Under the pieces are notes generated by a model. The model made no database searches. It had not been told where the DNA came from and saw only the letters and a list, made by a program, of their open reading frames with translations. The position numbers and the translations under genes are program-made. 23,463 nt of DNA from a virus, in the IMG/VR virus record IMGVR_UViG_3300043773_000806, positions 1-23,463 of that record; one strand, 5' to 3'. Positions 5,621 to 13,342 of the stretch are shown one piece after another (the first letter of the stretch is position 1; each line of letters starts with the position of its first letter).

Positions 5621-5626
5621 CGCGGC

Positions 5627-6085
5627 ATGAAGCCGTCGCAGCCGAAACTGAGCGTCGTTCCCTGCCACTTGGACGAGGCGAAAGCGTTCGTTGCCCAGCA
5701 CCATCGGCACCACAAGCCGCCGGTCGGCCATAAGTTTTCGCTGGCGGTTGCGGATGAGGACGGCAAAGTGCGGGCCGTGTGCATTGTCGGTCGCCCGGTG
5801 GCTCGGATGCTGGATGACGGCATGACGCTGGAACTCACGCGGCTGGCGAGCGACGGATGCCCTAATGCCTGCTCCTGCCTCTACGGGGCCGCCTGGAGGG
5901 CTGCGAAGGCTCTCGGCTACGGCAGGCTCATCACATACATCTTGGATGACGAACCGGGCGTGACGCTCAAGGCGGCTGGCTGGAAGTGCCTTGGTCAGAG
6001 AGGCGGCGGCAGCTGGTCGGTGCCAAGCCGGCCGCGAGTCGATAAGCATCCGCTCCAGAAGAAGTTGTTGTGGGAAGCAGGCTGA
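5627..6085 (+). CDS. XF1762-like protein (GNAT-type fold)
   Basis: 152 residues, first codon 6 bases after the -10 box. Recognised by the chain: LDEAKAFV..HHRHHKPPVGHKFSLAV near the N-terminus, then VCIVGRPVAR, TLELTRLASDGCPNACSCLYGAAWRAAKALGY, and ITYILDDEPGVTLKAAGWK..G..GGGSW. This order (strand, acceptor loop, helix, strand, AGW) is typical of GNAT-like acyltransferases and of the XF1762 family found in phages and prophages. The substrate is unknown. Possible roles include modifying a host protein or countering a defence system, which is inference. It shares its promoter type with the methyltransferase and the 4768 gene, implying joint control. Confidence 0.7.
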   Translation: MKPSQPKLSVVPCHLDEAKAFVAQHHRHHKPPVGHKFSLAVADEDGKVRAVCIVGRPVARMLDDGMTLELTRLASDGCPNACSCLYGAAWRAAKALGYGRLITYILDDEPGVTLKAAGWKCLGQRGGGSWSVPSRPRVDKHPLQKKLLWEAG

Positions 6086-6172
6086 ATGACGCAACAGCGG
6101 CGACCTACCGCCACACGCCCCTGCAAGGGTTCCACGCCTAGCCCCTAACCTAGACGGCACAGGAGACCACGC

Positions 6173-6529
6173 ATGGCCGACGCCACAATCAGCCGCCGTT
6201 ACCGCGACTTCGACATTGTTCTGCACACGGCCACCTCCCTGGCCACCACGCTCGACGTGCGAGACGTGGCGGGTGCCATCGTGTCTTTCGGCACCATGAA
6301 CACCAACACCAGCACGCTGCAGATGTTCGTGAGCCCCACCCGTGCCGGGTCGTTCTCTCGCCTCTACAAGGCTGATGGCAGCATTGCAGCCCTCACCCTC
6401 GCCCCCTCGAGCACCGAGGCCCGCTCCTTCAGCCTGCCCGATGAGGTGTTCGCTGCCGAGTTCCTCAAGATCGTCAGCGTTACCACCAACAGCACTGGCA
6501 CCGTTGGCGTGGTGATGTTCAAGAGCTAG
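6173..6529 (+). CDS. Hypothetical, probably virion-associated protein
   Basis: 118 residues from ATG 6173, with a good Shine-Dalgarno (AGGAG in CAGGAGACC) 7 bases upstream, unlike the leaderless genes before it. Composition is rich in Thr/Ser/Val/Ala with alternating hydrophobic residues, suggesting a beta-sandwich; segments include DFDIVLHTATSLATTLDVRD, VSFGTMNTNTSTLQMFVSP and ARSFSLPDEVF. There is no signal peptide or membrane helix. Small all-beta proteins of this kind in phages are often head decoration or tail proteins, but I do not recognise the family. It stands alone between the accessory region and the packaging genes, so it may be the first gene of the structural operon. Confidence 0.55.
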   Translation: MADATISRRYRDFDIVLHTATSLATTLDVRDVAGAIVSFGTMNTNTSTLQMFVSPTRAGSFSRLYKADGSIAALTLAPSSTEARSFSLPDEVFAAEFLKIVSVTTNSTGTVGVVMFKS

Positions 6530-6547
6530 GGCAAAGACGCCCCCCCT

Positions 6548-6880
6548 ATGCCGCAACGCATGCCAGCGTACGTGCCCCCCCGCCTGCAGACGAGGCCACG
6601 CCGTGACGAGACGGCCCGCCCCAATGCAGCCGCCCGTGGCTACTGTGATAAGGCCCACCGCAGATGGCGGCAGGCTGTGCTTACTCGGGACGCATGGGCA
6701 TGCCGTCAGTGCGGGAAGATCGACAACGCAAACCACGCCGACCACCTCCTGCCTGTCTCGCATGGTGGAGCAAGGTACGACGTGAACAACGGGCAGACCT
6801 TGTGTCGATCTTGCCACGGCAGAAAGACGCGGAGAGAGCAGGCCGAGAAATGCACGCAGACGCAACAGGACGCGATCTGA
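6548..6880 (+). CDS. HNH endonuclease
   Basis: 110 residues. The HNH domain occupies about residues 48-97: CRQC (C52, C55), NHADHLLP (metal-binding D65/H66), the Asn of DVNNGQTL (N80/N81), then CRSCH (C86, C89, H90) and a basic tail KTRRE. The four Cys should bind a structural zinc ion. HNH proteins directly upstream of the terminase genes are typical of HK97-like cos phages, where they help the terminase cut the concatemer, so this is the likely role here. A 19-base gap separates it from the gene before; there is a run of C and no clear Shine-Dalgarno before ATG 6548. Confidence 0.88.
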   Translation: MPQRMPAYVPPRLQTRPRRDETARPNAAARGYCDKAHRRWRQAVLTRDAWACRQCGKIDNANHADHLLPVSHGGARYDVNNGQTLCRSCHGRKTRREQAEKCTQTQQDAI

Positions 6881-7051
6881 CGGCAGACAAAACTCAGCCG
6901 TCGAACCGCACGCGAGGCGAACGGCACGACTGCGGCGACGCTGCGAGCCGTGGCAGGGTGGTCCAAATCACGGCACCTTTGCCAAATAAAAACCCCGGTC
7001 GTCTGTACTGTGTGCATTTTGATGAGTTATCGCTAGGGGGTAGGTAATCCC

Positions 7052-7522
7052 ATGGGTAAGCGCGGACCCCGACCGACTCCGACCGCAATTAAGCTCGCCA
7101 GAGGCACCCTTAAAAACACAGCTAAGGCCGAGCCTCAACCTCCGGCAACTGGCATATCCATGCCCGGCCATCTCGGCAACGTAGCCCAGGCCCGGTGGGA
7201 CGTTCTCTTGCCGCTGCTCCAGGCGGTCAAGGTGATGACGCAGGCCGACATCGAAGCGCTCGCCCGGTACTGCGACACGTACGAATGGTGGCTTGCCACT
7301 CGTGCAAAACTCAAAAAGGAAGGCGACACATACCCGATCCTGAACGACAAAGGCGAAGTGAAGTACATCGCTCAGCGTCCAGAGGTGAGCATTGCCCACA
7401 AGCTCGCGGTGCAGCTGCGGCAGCTTGAGCAGGATTTCGGGCTGAACCCCAGCGCTAGAACCGGCCTGAATGTCGAAAAGCCGAAGCAAGAAGACGAAGA
7501 CGACGCCCGCATGTTCGCTTGA
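7052..7522 (+). CDS. terS: Terminase small subunit, P27 family
   Basis: 156 residues. The N-terminus MGKRGPRPTPTAIKLARGT is the signature of the P27-type small terminase, followed by a helical core (ARWDVLLPLLQAVKVMTQADIEALARYCDTYEWWLATRAKLKKEG) and an acidic C-terminus (EKPKQEDEDDARMFA). The protein recognises the packaging site on phage DNA and recruits the large subunit. It is followed by the large terminase in an overlapping frame. Upstream, 7034-7050 contains a G-rich tract and one TAGGTAAT at 7041, the same word as in the intergenic arrays. The packaging site may lie in 6881-7051 or inside this gene; I cannot identify it. Confidence 0.88.
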   Translation: MGKRGPRPTPTAIKLARGTLKNTAKAEPQPPATGISMPGHLGNVAQARWDVLLPLLQAVKVMTQADIEALARYCDTYEWWLATRAKLKKEGDTYPILNDKGEVKYIAQRPEVSIAHKLAVQLRQLEQDFGLNPSARTGLNVEKPKQEDEDDARMFA

Positions 7523-9035
7523 TGCGAAGGCTGCGGAGATCGCGGTGCGGTTCTTTGAGGAGAACCTGACGCACGCGAAGGGCGAGCTCGGCGGCAAAGC
7601 GTTCCTGCTCGAGCCGTGGCAGAAGGAATACGTCGGCCGGCTGTTCGGCACGATGAAAAGCGACGTGCGGCAGTATCGCACAAGCCTTCTTGCGATCCCG
7701 CGAAAGAACGGCAAGAGCACGCTCTGTGCTGGCATCGCTTTGAAACTCATGTTCGACGGCGAACCTGGGGCCGAGATCTATTCGTGTGCCGCCGACCGCG
7801 ACCAGGCCCGGCTCGTCTTTGAGATGGCGAAGGTCTGCGTTGAGAACTCGCCGAAGTTGCGGAGCCGCCTGCGGGTCTTTCGTAACTCGATCGTGCGGGA
7901 GGACACGCACTCGACGTACAAGGCGCTGTCGGCCGAGGCGTTCACGAAGCACGGCCTGAACGCTCACGGGATCATCTTCGATGAGTTGCACGCCCAGCCC
8001 GACCGGGAACTGTGGGACGTGATGACCACCTCGACAGGAGCCCGGCGGCAGCCCTTGTGCGTTGCGATCACCACGGCGGGCTTCGACCGCAAAAGCATCT
8101 GCTGGGAAATCTGGCGTTACGCCCTGGCCGTGCGTGACGGGGCGATCAAAGACGAGACCTTCCTGCCTGCGATCTATGCGGCTGATCCAGAGGACGATTG
8201 GACGAAGGAGGCGACCTGGCGAAAGGCGAATCCGAACCTAGGCGTCAGCGTGAAGCTCGATGACCTGCGGGTGCGGTGCAAGCGTGCCCAGGACATGCCG
8301 AGCGAGGAGAACACCTTTCGGCGGCTGCACCTAAACCAGTGGACCGAGCAGGATACGCGGTGGCTGCGAATGGAGCATTGGGCACAGGGCAACAAGCCCT
8401 GCCCGGTGATGCTTGACGGCCGGGAGTGTTTCGCGGGCCTCGACCTCGCCAGCACGTTCGACACGACCTGCTTCTGTCTGCTGTTCCAGATGGACGATGG
8501 CACCTTCTGGGTGGAGCCGCACTTCTGGATTCCAGAGGAGAACATGCGGGAGCGGGTGAAGCGGGACCGCGTTCCGTACGACCAGTGGGCAAAGGAAGGG
8601 AAGCTGCACCTGACGCACGGCAACGTCACGGACTTCGACCAGGTGCGGGCTGACATTATGGCCCTGACGAAGAAATACAACGTGCGGCAGGTGGCGATTG
8701 ACCGCTGGAACGCGACCCAGTTGGCCACGCAACTGCAAGGCGATGGCGTGAATGTCTTAGGTTTTGGGCAGGGCTACGGCTCGATGAGTTCGCCTGCCAA
8801 GCGGCTGGAAGCGTTAGTGGTTGGCGGCAAGCTGCTCCACGGCGGGCATCCCGTCCTGGCGTGGCAGGCGTCGAACGTGGCGATTCAGCAGGACCACGCC
8901 GGAAACATCAAGCCCAGCAAGGCGAAGAGCAACGAACGGATCGACGGCATCGTTGCGTTGACCATGGCCCTTGGCATCCACGCGACAGCGACGGCCCCGG
9001 CACCCGAACAGAACTGGGACATCATCTCGTTATGA
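7470..9035 (+). CDS. terL: Terminase large subunit (HK97-like)
   Basis: 521 residues; the ATP-driven DNA packaging motor and nuclease. ATPase: PWQKEYV adenine-side motif (49-55), Walker A AIPRKNGKST (75-84), Walker B GIIFDELH (167-174, D171/E172), and a TTAGF coupling motif (201-205). Nuclease: FAGLDLAST (321-329, D325), then AIDRWN, and a C-terminal ERIDGIVALTMA supplying the last Asp. Length is normal for the Terminase_1 family. ATG 7470 overlaps terS by 53 bases; I see no alternative start shortly after, and the Lys/Ser-rich N-terminus could be a tail. Its stop overlaps the portal start (ATGA), so packaging motor and portal are coupled. Confidence 0.92.
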   Translation: MSKSRSKKTKTTPACSLDAKAAEIAVRFFEENLTHAKGELGGKAFLLEPWQKEYVGRLFGTMKSDVRQYRTSLLAIPRKNGKSTLCAGIALKLMFDGEPGAEIYSCAADRDQARLVFEMAKVCVENSPKLRSRLRVFRNSIVREDTHSTYKALSAEAFTKHGLNAHGIIFDELHAQPDRELWDVMTTSTGARRQPLCVAITTAGFDRKSICWEIWRYALAVRDGAIKDETFLPAIYAADPEDDWTKEATWRKANPNLGVSVKLDDLRVRCKRAQDMPSEENTFRRLHLNQWTEQDTRWLRMEHWAQGNKPCPVMLDGRECFAGLDLASTFDTTCFCLLFQMDDGTFWVEPHFWIPEENMRERVKRDRVPYDQWAKEGKLHLTHGNVTDFDQVRADIMALTKKYNVRQVAIDRWNATQLATQLQGDGVNVLGFGQGYGSMSSPAKRLEALVVGGKLLHGGHPVLAWQASNVAIQQDHAGNIKPSKAKSNERIDGIVALTMALGIHATATAPAPEQNWDIISL

Positions 9036-10336
9036 GCGAAAACGCCGCCGCCGATTACAAGATGTTCGACCTGCGTGGCATCGACTGGCCCGAGGTTTCG
9101 CCGTCTCGCACGCCTTCGGGCATCCGCGTCAACGCCGACAACTCGATGGCGTGCTCTGCCTACACGGCCTGCATTCGGGTCATATCGGATGCGGTATCAG
9201 CCCTGCCGCTGCATGTGTTCGAGCGGATGGCGAACGGCGGCAAGCAGAAGGCCACTAGCCACCCCGTGTATCGGCTCCTGCACCAACAGCCCAACCCGTG
9301 GCAGACGGCTCAAGAGTTTCGGGATTGGATGACCGGCATGTACCTGCACTACGGTGCGAGCTACGCCGAGATCCGCCCAGGTGCTCGAGGTGCCGTCTCA
9401 GAGTTGTGGCCCCTGCACAGCAGCCGCATGGAAGTCGAGCGGCTGGAAGACGGCACGCTGCGGTATCGCTACAGGGAGCCAAGCGGCCGGCAGACGATCT
9501 ACAGCCAGGAGCAGATCTTCGCCCTGCGGTTCACGACCGAAGACGGCATCAAGGCGATCCCGACCTACAAGATTTTCCAGAACGCCATCGGCCTGGCCCA
9601 GGCGTTGGAGGCCCACGGGTCCACCTATTTCGGCAACGGTGCCCGGCCCGGCATTGTGCTGGAGTCGGAGAACCCCATTCCGGCCGAGGCCGCCGAGCGA
9701 CTCCGCGAGCAGTGGGAGCGGATGCACCGTGGTGCAGATCGGGCGTTCCGAACGGCGGTCCTGCCGAACGGGGTGAAGGCCCACGAGCTCAGCGGCAGCA
9801 ACGAGGCGGCGCAGTTCCTGGAGACTCGGCAGTACCAGGTCATCGAGATCTGCCGGGCCTTCCGCGTGCCACCGCACATGATCCAAGACCTGACCCGGTC
9901 GACCTACTCGAACATCGAGGTGCAGGGCACGGAGTTCGTGCAGCACTGCCTGCTGCCGCACCTAAAGCGGTGGGAGGCCGCCATCAGCCGCGACCTCATC
10001 GTGGATGATGAGACCTTCTTCGCTGAACACTCGGTGAGCGGCCTGCTGCGTGGCGACCACGCGAGCCGGTCGGCCTACTACGTCTCGGCCCTGCAGAACG
10101 GGTGGATGACCATTAACGAGATCCGTGAGCTTGAGAACCTCAACCCGATCGGGCCGGAAGGTGACAAGCACTTTGTGCAGCTGAACATGACCACGCTGGA
10201 CAAGGTGGGCCAGGATCCGCCTGCCCCGGAGCCGATGCCCGAGCCGCCAGCCGAGGAAGAGGACACGCCTGAAGACGACGCCGAGGACCAGGCCGAGGAC
10301 GCGGCCGAACAGGAGGAGCAGACCGATGGAAATTGA
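9032..10336 (+). CDS. Portal protein, HK97 family
   Basis: 434 residues from ATG 9032 (ATGA overlap with terL; the frame is open further upstream, but that part is only a shadow of terL). Typical segments: SMACSAYTACIRVISDAVSALPLHVFER, HPVYRLLHQQPNPWQTAQEFRDWM, LHYGASYAEI, and near residue 280 RAFRVPPHMI followed by a stretch ending in the EVQGTEFVQHCLLPHLKRWE stem region. The C-terminal ~55 residues are Pro/Glu/Asp-rich and probably flexible. The dodecameric portal forms the vertex through which DNA enters and to which the connectors bind. It overlaps the protease gene by 11 bases. Confidence 0.92.
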   Translation: MSENAAADYKMFDLRGIDWPEVSPSRTPSGIRVNADNSMACSAYTACIRVISDAVSALPLHVFERMANGGKQKATSHPVYRLLHQQPNPWQTAQEFRDWMTGMYLHYGASYAEIRPGARGAVSELWPLHSSRMEVERLEDGTLRYRYREPSGRQTIYSQEQIFALRFTTEDGIKAIPTYKIFQNAIGLAQALEAHGSTYFGNGARPGIVLESENPIPAEAAERLREQWERMHRGADRAFRTAVLPNGVKAHELSGSNEAAQFLETRQYQVIEICRAFRVPPHMIQDLTRSTYSNIEVQGTEFVQHCLLPHLKRWEAAISRDLIVDDETFFAEHSVSGLLRGDHASRSAYYVSALQNGWMTINEIRELENLNPIGPEGDKHFVQLNMTTLDKVGQDPPAPEPMPEPPAEEEDTPEDDAEDQAEDAAEQEEQTDGN

Positions 10337-10997
10337 ACGCCGCTGCCTGACCGTAGACGAGGCACCCGAGTGCGAGCTGCAGCTCGAGACGCGATCTAGC
10401 GGACGCGAGGCGATCCGTGGGCTGGCGGTGCCCTATAACCGGCTCTCGCTCGACCTCGGTGGCTTTCGGGAGCGAATCCTGCCGGGCGCTTTCGACAAGG
10501 TGCTGAACCGCCAGCGTGGCAAAGGCGAGATCCTCAGCTACTACAACCACAACAGCGACATGTTGCTGGGCCGCGAGTCGGCCGGCACGCTTGAGATCAT
10601 CGCCGATGGTCGCGGGATTTCATATGTCGTGGAACCGCCGGATACGTCGGCTGGCCGTGACGTTCTCGCCCTTGTGCGTTCTCGGAACCTGCGTGGCAGT
10701 TCGTTCGCCTTCACCGTGGGCCAGAAGGGCGAGCGGTTCACGACGGACGAAGGCGGCAAAGCGATCCGCGAGATCGTCGAGGCTTCCGGCCTTTACGAGG
10801 TCGGCCCCGTGAACGTGCCCGCCTACGGCAGTGCCACGTCTGCGGTGGTGGCCCAGCGTTCGTATGAGGCGTGGCTGGCTGCCCAGGCTGCGGCCGTCGA
10901 AGCCGACGCCGATGCCGAGCCCGAAGTGAAGAGGGCCGTGCGTTCGCTGGTCCGTGACGCCGCTGCGGCGTGGGCACTGAGGCTTCGCCGTGTCTGA
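10326..10997 (+). CDS. Prohead maturation protease (peptidase S78, HK97 type)
   Basis: 223 residues. Family features: RGLAVPYNRLS near residue 31, ERILPGAFDKVL (49-60), the catalytic His in YYNHNSDMLLGR (H75), and the catalytic Ser in LRGSSFAFTV (S126 most likely, S125 possible). The C-terminal segment YEVGPVNVPAYGSAT is typical, and an Ala/Glu-rich helical tail follows. The enzyme cleaves the N-terminal scaffold-like domain from the capsid protein after prohead assembly. Its gene overlaps the portal before it by 11 bases and the small zinc-ribbon gene after it by 8 bases. Confidence 0.9.
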   Translation: MEIERRCLTVDEAPECELQLETRSSGREAIRGLAVPYNRLSLDLGGFRERILPGAFDKVLNRQRGKGEILSYYNHNSDMLLGRESAGTLEIIADGRGISYVVEPPDTSAGRDVLALVRSRNLRGSSFAFTVGQKGERFTTDEGGKAIREIVEASGLYEVGPVNVPAYGSATSAVVAQRSYEAWLAAQAAAVEADADAEPEVKRAVRSLVRDAAAAWALRLRRV

Positions 10998-11160
10998 AGC
11001 ACGCTGCACCTGCGGCGAAAAGCTCCGGTGCCGCTCAAGCCGTCCGTGTGGTGACGAGCGGCAGCGGTATCTGCGTTGCCCGAGGTGCGGAGCGCGGGCG
11101 GTGGCGTTTGTGAAAACAACACTTTCCGAAGTGCGGTTCTGCAAGAGAGCCACGCGATAG
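10990..11160 (+). CDS. Small zinc-ribbon-like protein
   Basis: 56 residues from GTG 10990, overlapping the protease stop in another frame and ending with TAG at 11160; too short for most ORF cut-offs. The sequence runs MSEARCTCGEKLRCRSS, then RPCGDERQRYLRCPRCGAR and a basic tail. The Cys pairs CTCG and CPRCG, with two more Cys between, are arranged like a zinc ribbon with two knuckles. Codon use is GC3-rich in this frame. It lies between protease and major capsid, where small auxiliary genes are common. A nucleic-acid-binding or head-assembly role is possible; no function can be assigned. Confidence 0.6.
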   Translation: MSEARCTCGEKLRCRSSRPCGDERQRYLRCPRCGARAVAFVKTTLSEVRFCKRATR

Positions 11161-11209
11161 TGGCAAGGTGGACTCCATCGGCAATACCGCCGCAGGAGTC
11201 TCACCGAAC

Positions 11210-12529
11210 ATGGACAATCTGAAGAAGCTTCAGGACGAGGCCGTTACCCTCGCCAACCGGATCGACGCCGTGCGGGCGATCGAGGGCGACGAAGACAAGG
11301 TCGCCGAGCGTGACCTGGAGCTCGAGACGCTGAACAAGCGGGCCGGCGATCTGGCCAAGAAGATCGACTTCGAGAAGTCGGTGGTCGAGTCGGCCAAGAA
11401 CCTGCGGTCGGTGGTTGAGCGTTGCTCGCCGGCTCCCGAGGTGAAGGAAGAGCGGAGCGAAAAGGTCCGCGTCGAGGCGGTTCCGTTCTCGGGCCGGCTC
11501 CGTGCGTTCGAGAACGCAAAGGACGCCTACCAGGTCGGCATGTGGTTCAAGGCCAAGGGCGGTGACGCCGAGGCCAAGCGGTGGTGCCAGGACCACGGCG
11601 TCGAGGCTCGTGCCCAGGGTTCGACCGGTTCCACGACCGGTGCGGCCTTCGTGCCCGACGTTCTGTCCTCGACCGTGATCCGGCTCGTGGACCAGTATTC
11701 GGCCTTCGCTCAGAACGCCACCAACGTGGTGATGCCGAGCGACGTGCTGCTGTTCCCGCGTCGGACTGCCGGTGCGACCGCGTACTGGATCGACGAGAAC
11801 TCGGCCATCACTGCCAGCGACCCGACCTCCAATCAGGTCACGCTGACGGCGAAGAAGGTGACCGGGGCGGTGGTCATCGCGTCGGAGCTCCTGCAGGACT
11901 CCATCGTGTCGATCGCCGACTGGATCGCTGCCGAGCTCGCCCTGACGCTCAGCAACGCCGTTGAGGCGGCTGCGTGGAGCGGCAACCCGAGCAACGCCCC
12001 TGCCGTGGCCGGTCTTGTCACGACCCACACGGGCGGCCTGCTGGCTGCGTCTGCTGCCACCTACGCCGCCTCGCTGGTGACGGCTGCCGGTGACACGCCC
12101 GACGAGGTGACGAAGGCCAACCTCCTGGCGATGATGGCCAGGGTTCCGCAGCACTCGCGCCAGGGTGCCAAGTGGTTCTGCTCGCCGTTCTTCTTCGCCA
12201 CCTGCATGCAGAACCTCGACCTCGCCCAGGGCGGGTCGGTCGGTCTGTCGCAGGGCATGGGTCCGACGTTCCTCGGCTCGGAGGTGGTCCTGACTGACCG
12301 GCTCCCGAGCGGTGCGGACTCGACGGGTGCCATCATGGCCCTCTACGGGAACATGGCGAACTCGAGCTACTACGGCATCCGCCAGGCCCTCGAGATCGCG
12401 TCGAGCGATCAGGTCAACTTCCTGTCGGATCAGACGGTGATCCGTGCGGTGGCTCGCGTGGCGATCACGCACGCGAACCTGGGAAGCGACACCGTCGCCG
12501 GCCCGATGATCGGCCTCGTGGGTGCGTGA
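11210..12529 (+). CDS. Major capsid protein, HK97 fold
   Basis: 439 residues from ATG 11210, chosen over GTG 11168 because a GGAG lies upstream (11195-11198) and MDNLKKLQDEAVTLANRIDAV is the usual beginning. Residues 1 to about 85 form a charged coiled coil, the delta/scaffold domain that the S78 protease should remove. The mature part shows family landmarks: GAAFVPDVLSSTVIRLVDQYS, VLLFPRRTAGATAYWIDENSAI, QVTLTAKKVTGAVVIASELLQDS, an AELALTLSNAVEAAAWSG region, and a late QVNFLSDQTVIRAVARVAI. It builds the icosahedral shell. A strong terminator follows, which limits transcription past this highly expressed gene. Confidence 0.93.
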   Translation: MDNLKKLQDEAVTLANRIDAVRAIEGDEDKVAERDLELETLNKRAGDLAKKIDFEKSVVESAKNLRSVVERCSPAPEVKEERSEKVRVEAVPFSGRLRAFENAKDAYQVGMWFKAKGGDAEAKRWCQDHGVEARAQGSTGSTTGAAFVPDVLSSTVIRLVDQYSAFAQNATNVVMPSDVLLFPRRTAGATAYWIDENSAITASDPTSNQVTLTAKKVTGAVVIASELLQDSIVSIADWIAAELALTLSNAVEAAAWSGNPSNAPAVAGLVTTHTGGLLAASAATYAASLVTAAGDTPDEVTKANLLAMMARVPQHSRQGAKWFCSPFFFATCMQNLDLAQGGSVGLSQGMGPTFLGSEVVLTDRLPSGADSTGAIMALYGNMANSSYYGIRQALEIASSDQVNFLSDQTVIRAVARVAITHANLGSDTVAGPMIGLVGA

Positions 12530-12558
12530 GCCTGACGGCTTGACGTGACGTGCAAACT

Positions 12559-12597
12559 GGGCGGGCCGCTCCAACACGGGGCGGCCCGCTCTCTTTT
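12559..12597 (+). terminator. Intrinsic terminator after the capsid gene
   Basis: Perfect 9-bp stem GCGGGCCGC (12561-12569) with GCGGCCCGC (12581-12589), an 11-base loop, then a T-rich tail TCTCTTTT (12590-12597). It stands 31 bases after the capsid stop. The GGAG ribosome site of the next gene starts at 12598, immediately after the tail. Confidence 0.85.
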
Positions 12598-12607
12598 GGA
12601 GTCACGC

Positions 12608-13342
12608 ATGATCGTCAAGGTAGGTGGCACTGAGGTTGATATTGCTGTCGAGTGCGTGATGAGCGGCCCGCGATTCGGCCCCATCGGCAATCTCTTCGGG
12701 TGGGCTCAGGCACTGTTGCCTCTTGGCATACGCCCCACGCTTCACCAAGGAGCGTTTTGGTCGCAGGGCCTCACCCGTGTCATGGAGCAGTTCATTGACA
12801 CTGCCCAGTATTTGCTGGTGGTTGATTTCGACACGTACTTCTCACGCGAAGACTGCGAGCAACTCATCGCCATAGCCATGACGTTCCAGTGCGATGCGAT
12901 AGCGCCGCTGCAGGTGAAAAGAGAAGACGGCAGACCCATGTTGACGCTCAAAGACACGCTGGACAATCCGCCGCCTGACGGCACTACGAGCCTGCCTGCG
13001 TCGTGGTTTGCCGAGCCTGTGCAGGAGGTGGACACGGCGCACTTTGGCTGCACGGTAATCAGCACGGCCGCCCTAAAGAGGGCCAAGAAGCCTTGGTTCC
13101 TTGAGACGCCAGACCCGAGTGGAGGCTGGGGGGACGGCAGGCGCGACTCTGACATTGCGTTCTGGGCCAATTGGCGAGAGAGCGGCAACCGCGTGTTCGT
13201 GACTCCTCGTGTGTGTATTGGTCATGGTGAGTGGGTCATTACGTGGCCTGGGCAGGGGCTTGGCAAGCCAGTTTTCCAATGGACCTCGGATTACCAGAAG
13301 ACAGGAAAGAAGCCCGAAACTGCATGGAGTGTGCCCCAATGA
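12608..13342 (+). CDS. Glycosyltransferase-like protein (GT-A type)
   Basis: 244 residues from ATG 12608, with GGAG just upstream; the longer frame from 12545 runs through the terminator and is not used. Features: an N-terminal strand and loop SGPRFGPIGNLFGWAQALLPLG, QYLLVVDFDTYFSREDCEQL with a DxD-type motif (D73, D75) that in GT-A enzymes holds the nucleotide-sugar metal, and a later TAHFGCTVISTAALKR with FLETPD and RDSDIAFWANW. The set looks like a small phage glycosyltransferase or a degenerate relative. The acceptor could be a virion protein, phage DNA or a host surface sugar. Its place inside the head operon favours a virion substrate, which is inference. Confidence 0.6.
   Translation: MIVKVGGTEVDIAVECVMSGPRFGPIGNLFGWAQALLPLGIRPTLHQGAFWSQGLTRVMEQFIDTAQYLLVVDFDTYFSREDCEQLIAIAMTFQCDAIAPLQVKREDGRPMLTLKDTLDNPPPDGTTSLPASWFAEPVQEVDTAHFGCTVISTAALKRAKKPWFLETPDPSGGWGDGRRDSDIAFWANWRESGNRVFVTPRVCIGHGEWVITWPGQGLGKPVFQWTSDYQKTGKKPETAWSVPQ

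Noticed and set aside
5455-5733. Possible 92-residue ORF before the XF1762 gene
   Set aside because: It runs across the promoter at 5593 and 107 bases into the next gene, and its second half is Arg/Ala-rich with no pattern. A short real gene in 5455-5592 cannot be excluded but has no stop before the promoter in this frame.
5432-6865. 477-codon minus-strand frame across the XF1762, 6173 and HNH genes
   Set aside because: Spans several real genes and their promoter, is low-complexity and rich in Arg/Gly/His; a shadow of GC-rich codons.
6881-7051. A cos packaging site between HNH and terS
   Set aside because: The location is plausible, but I see no defined inverted or direct repeat set that would support it; terminal mapping would be needed.
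8861-9031. Upstream extension of the portal frame
   Set aside because: Lies wholly inside terL and reads as Arg/His-rich filler; ATG 9032 overlaps the terL stop and gives the normal portal N-terminus.
9298-10008. 236-codon plus-strand frame inside the portal gene
   Set aside because: Arg/Pro/Gly-rich shadow of the portal gene in another frame.
11201-12577. 458-codon minus-strand frame opposite the capsid gene
   Set aside because: Mirrors the capsid gene almost end to end, runs through the terminator and shows no protein signature.
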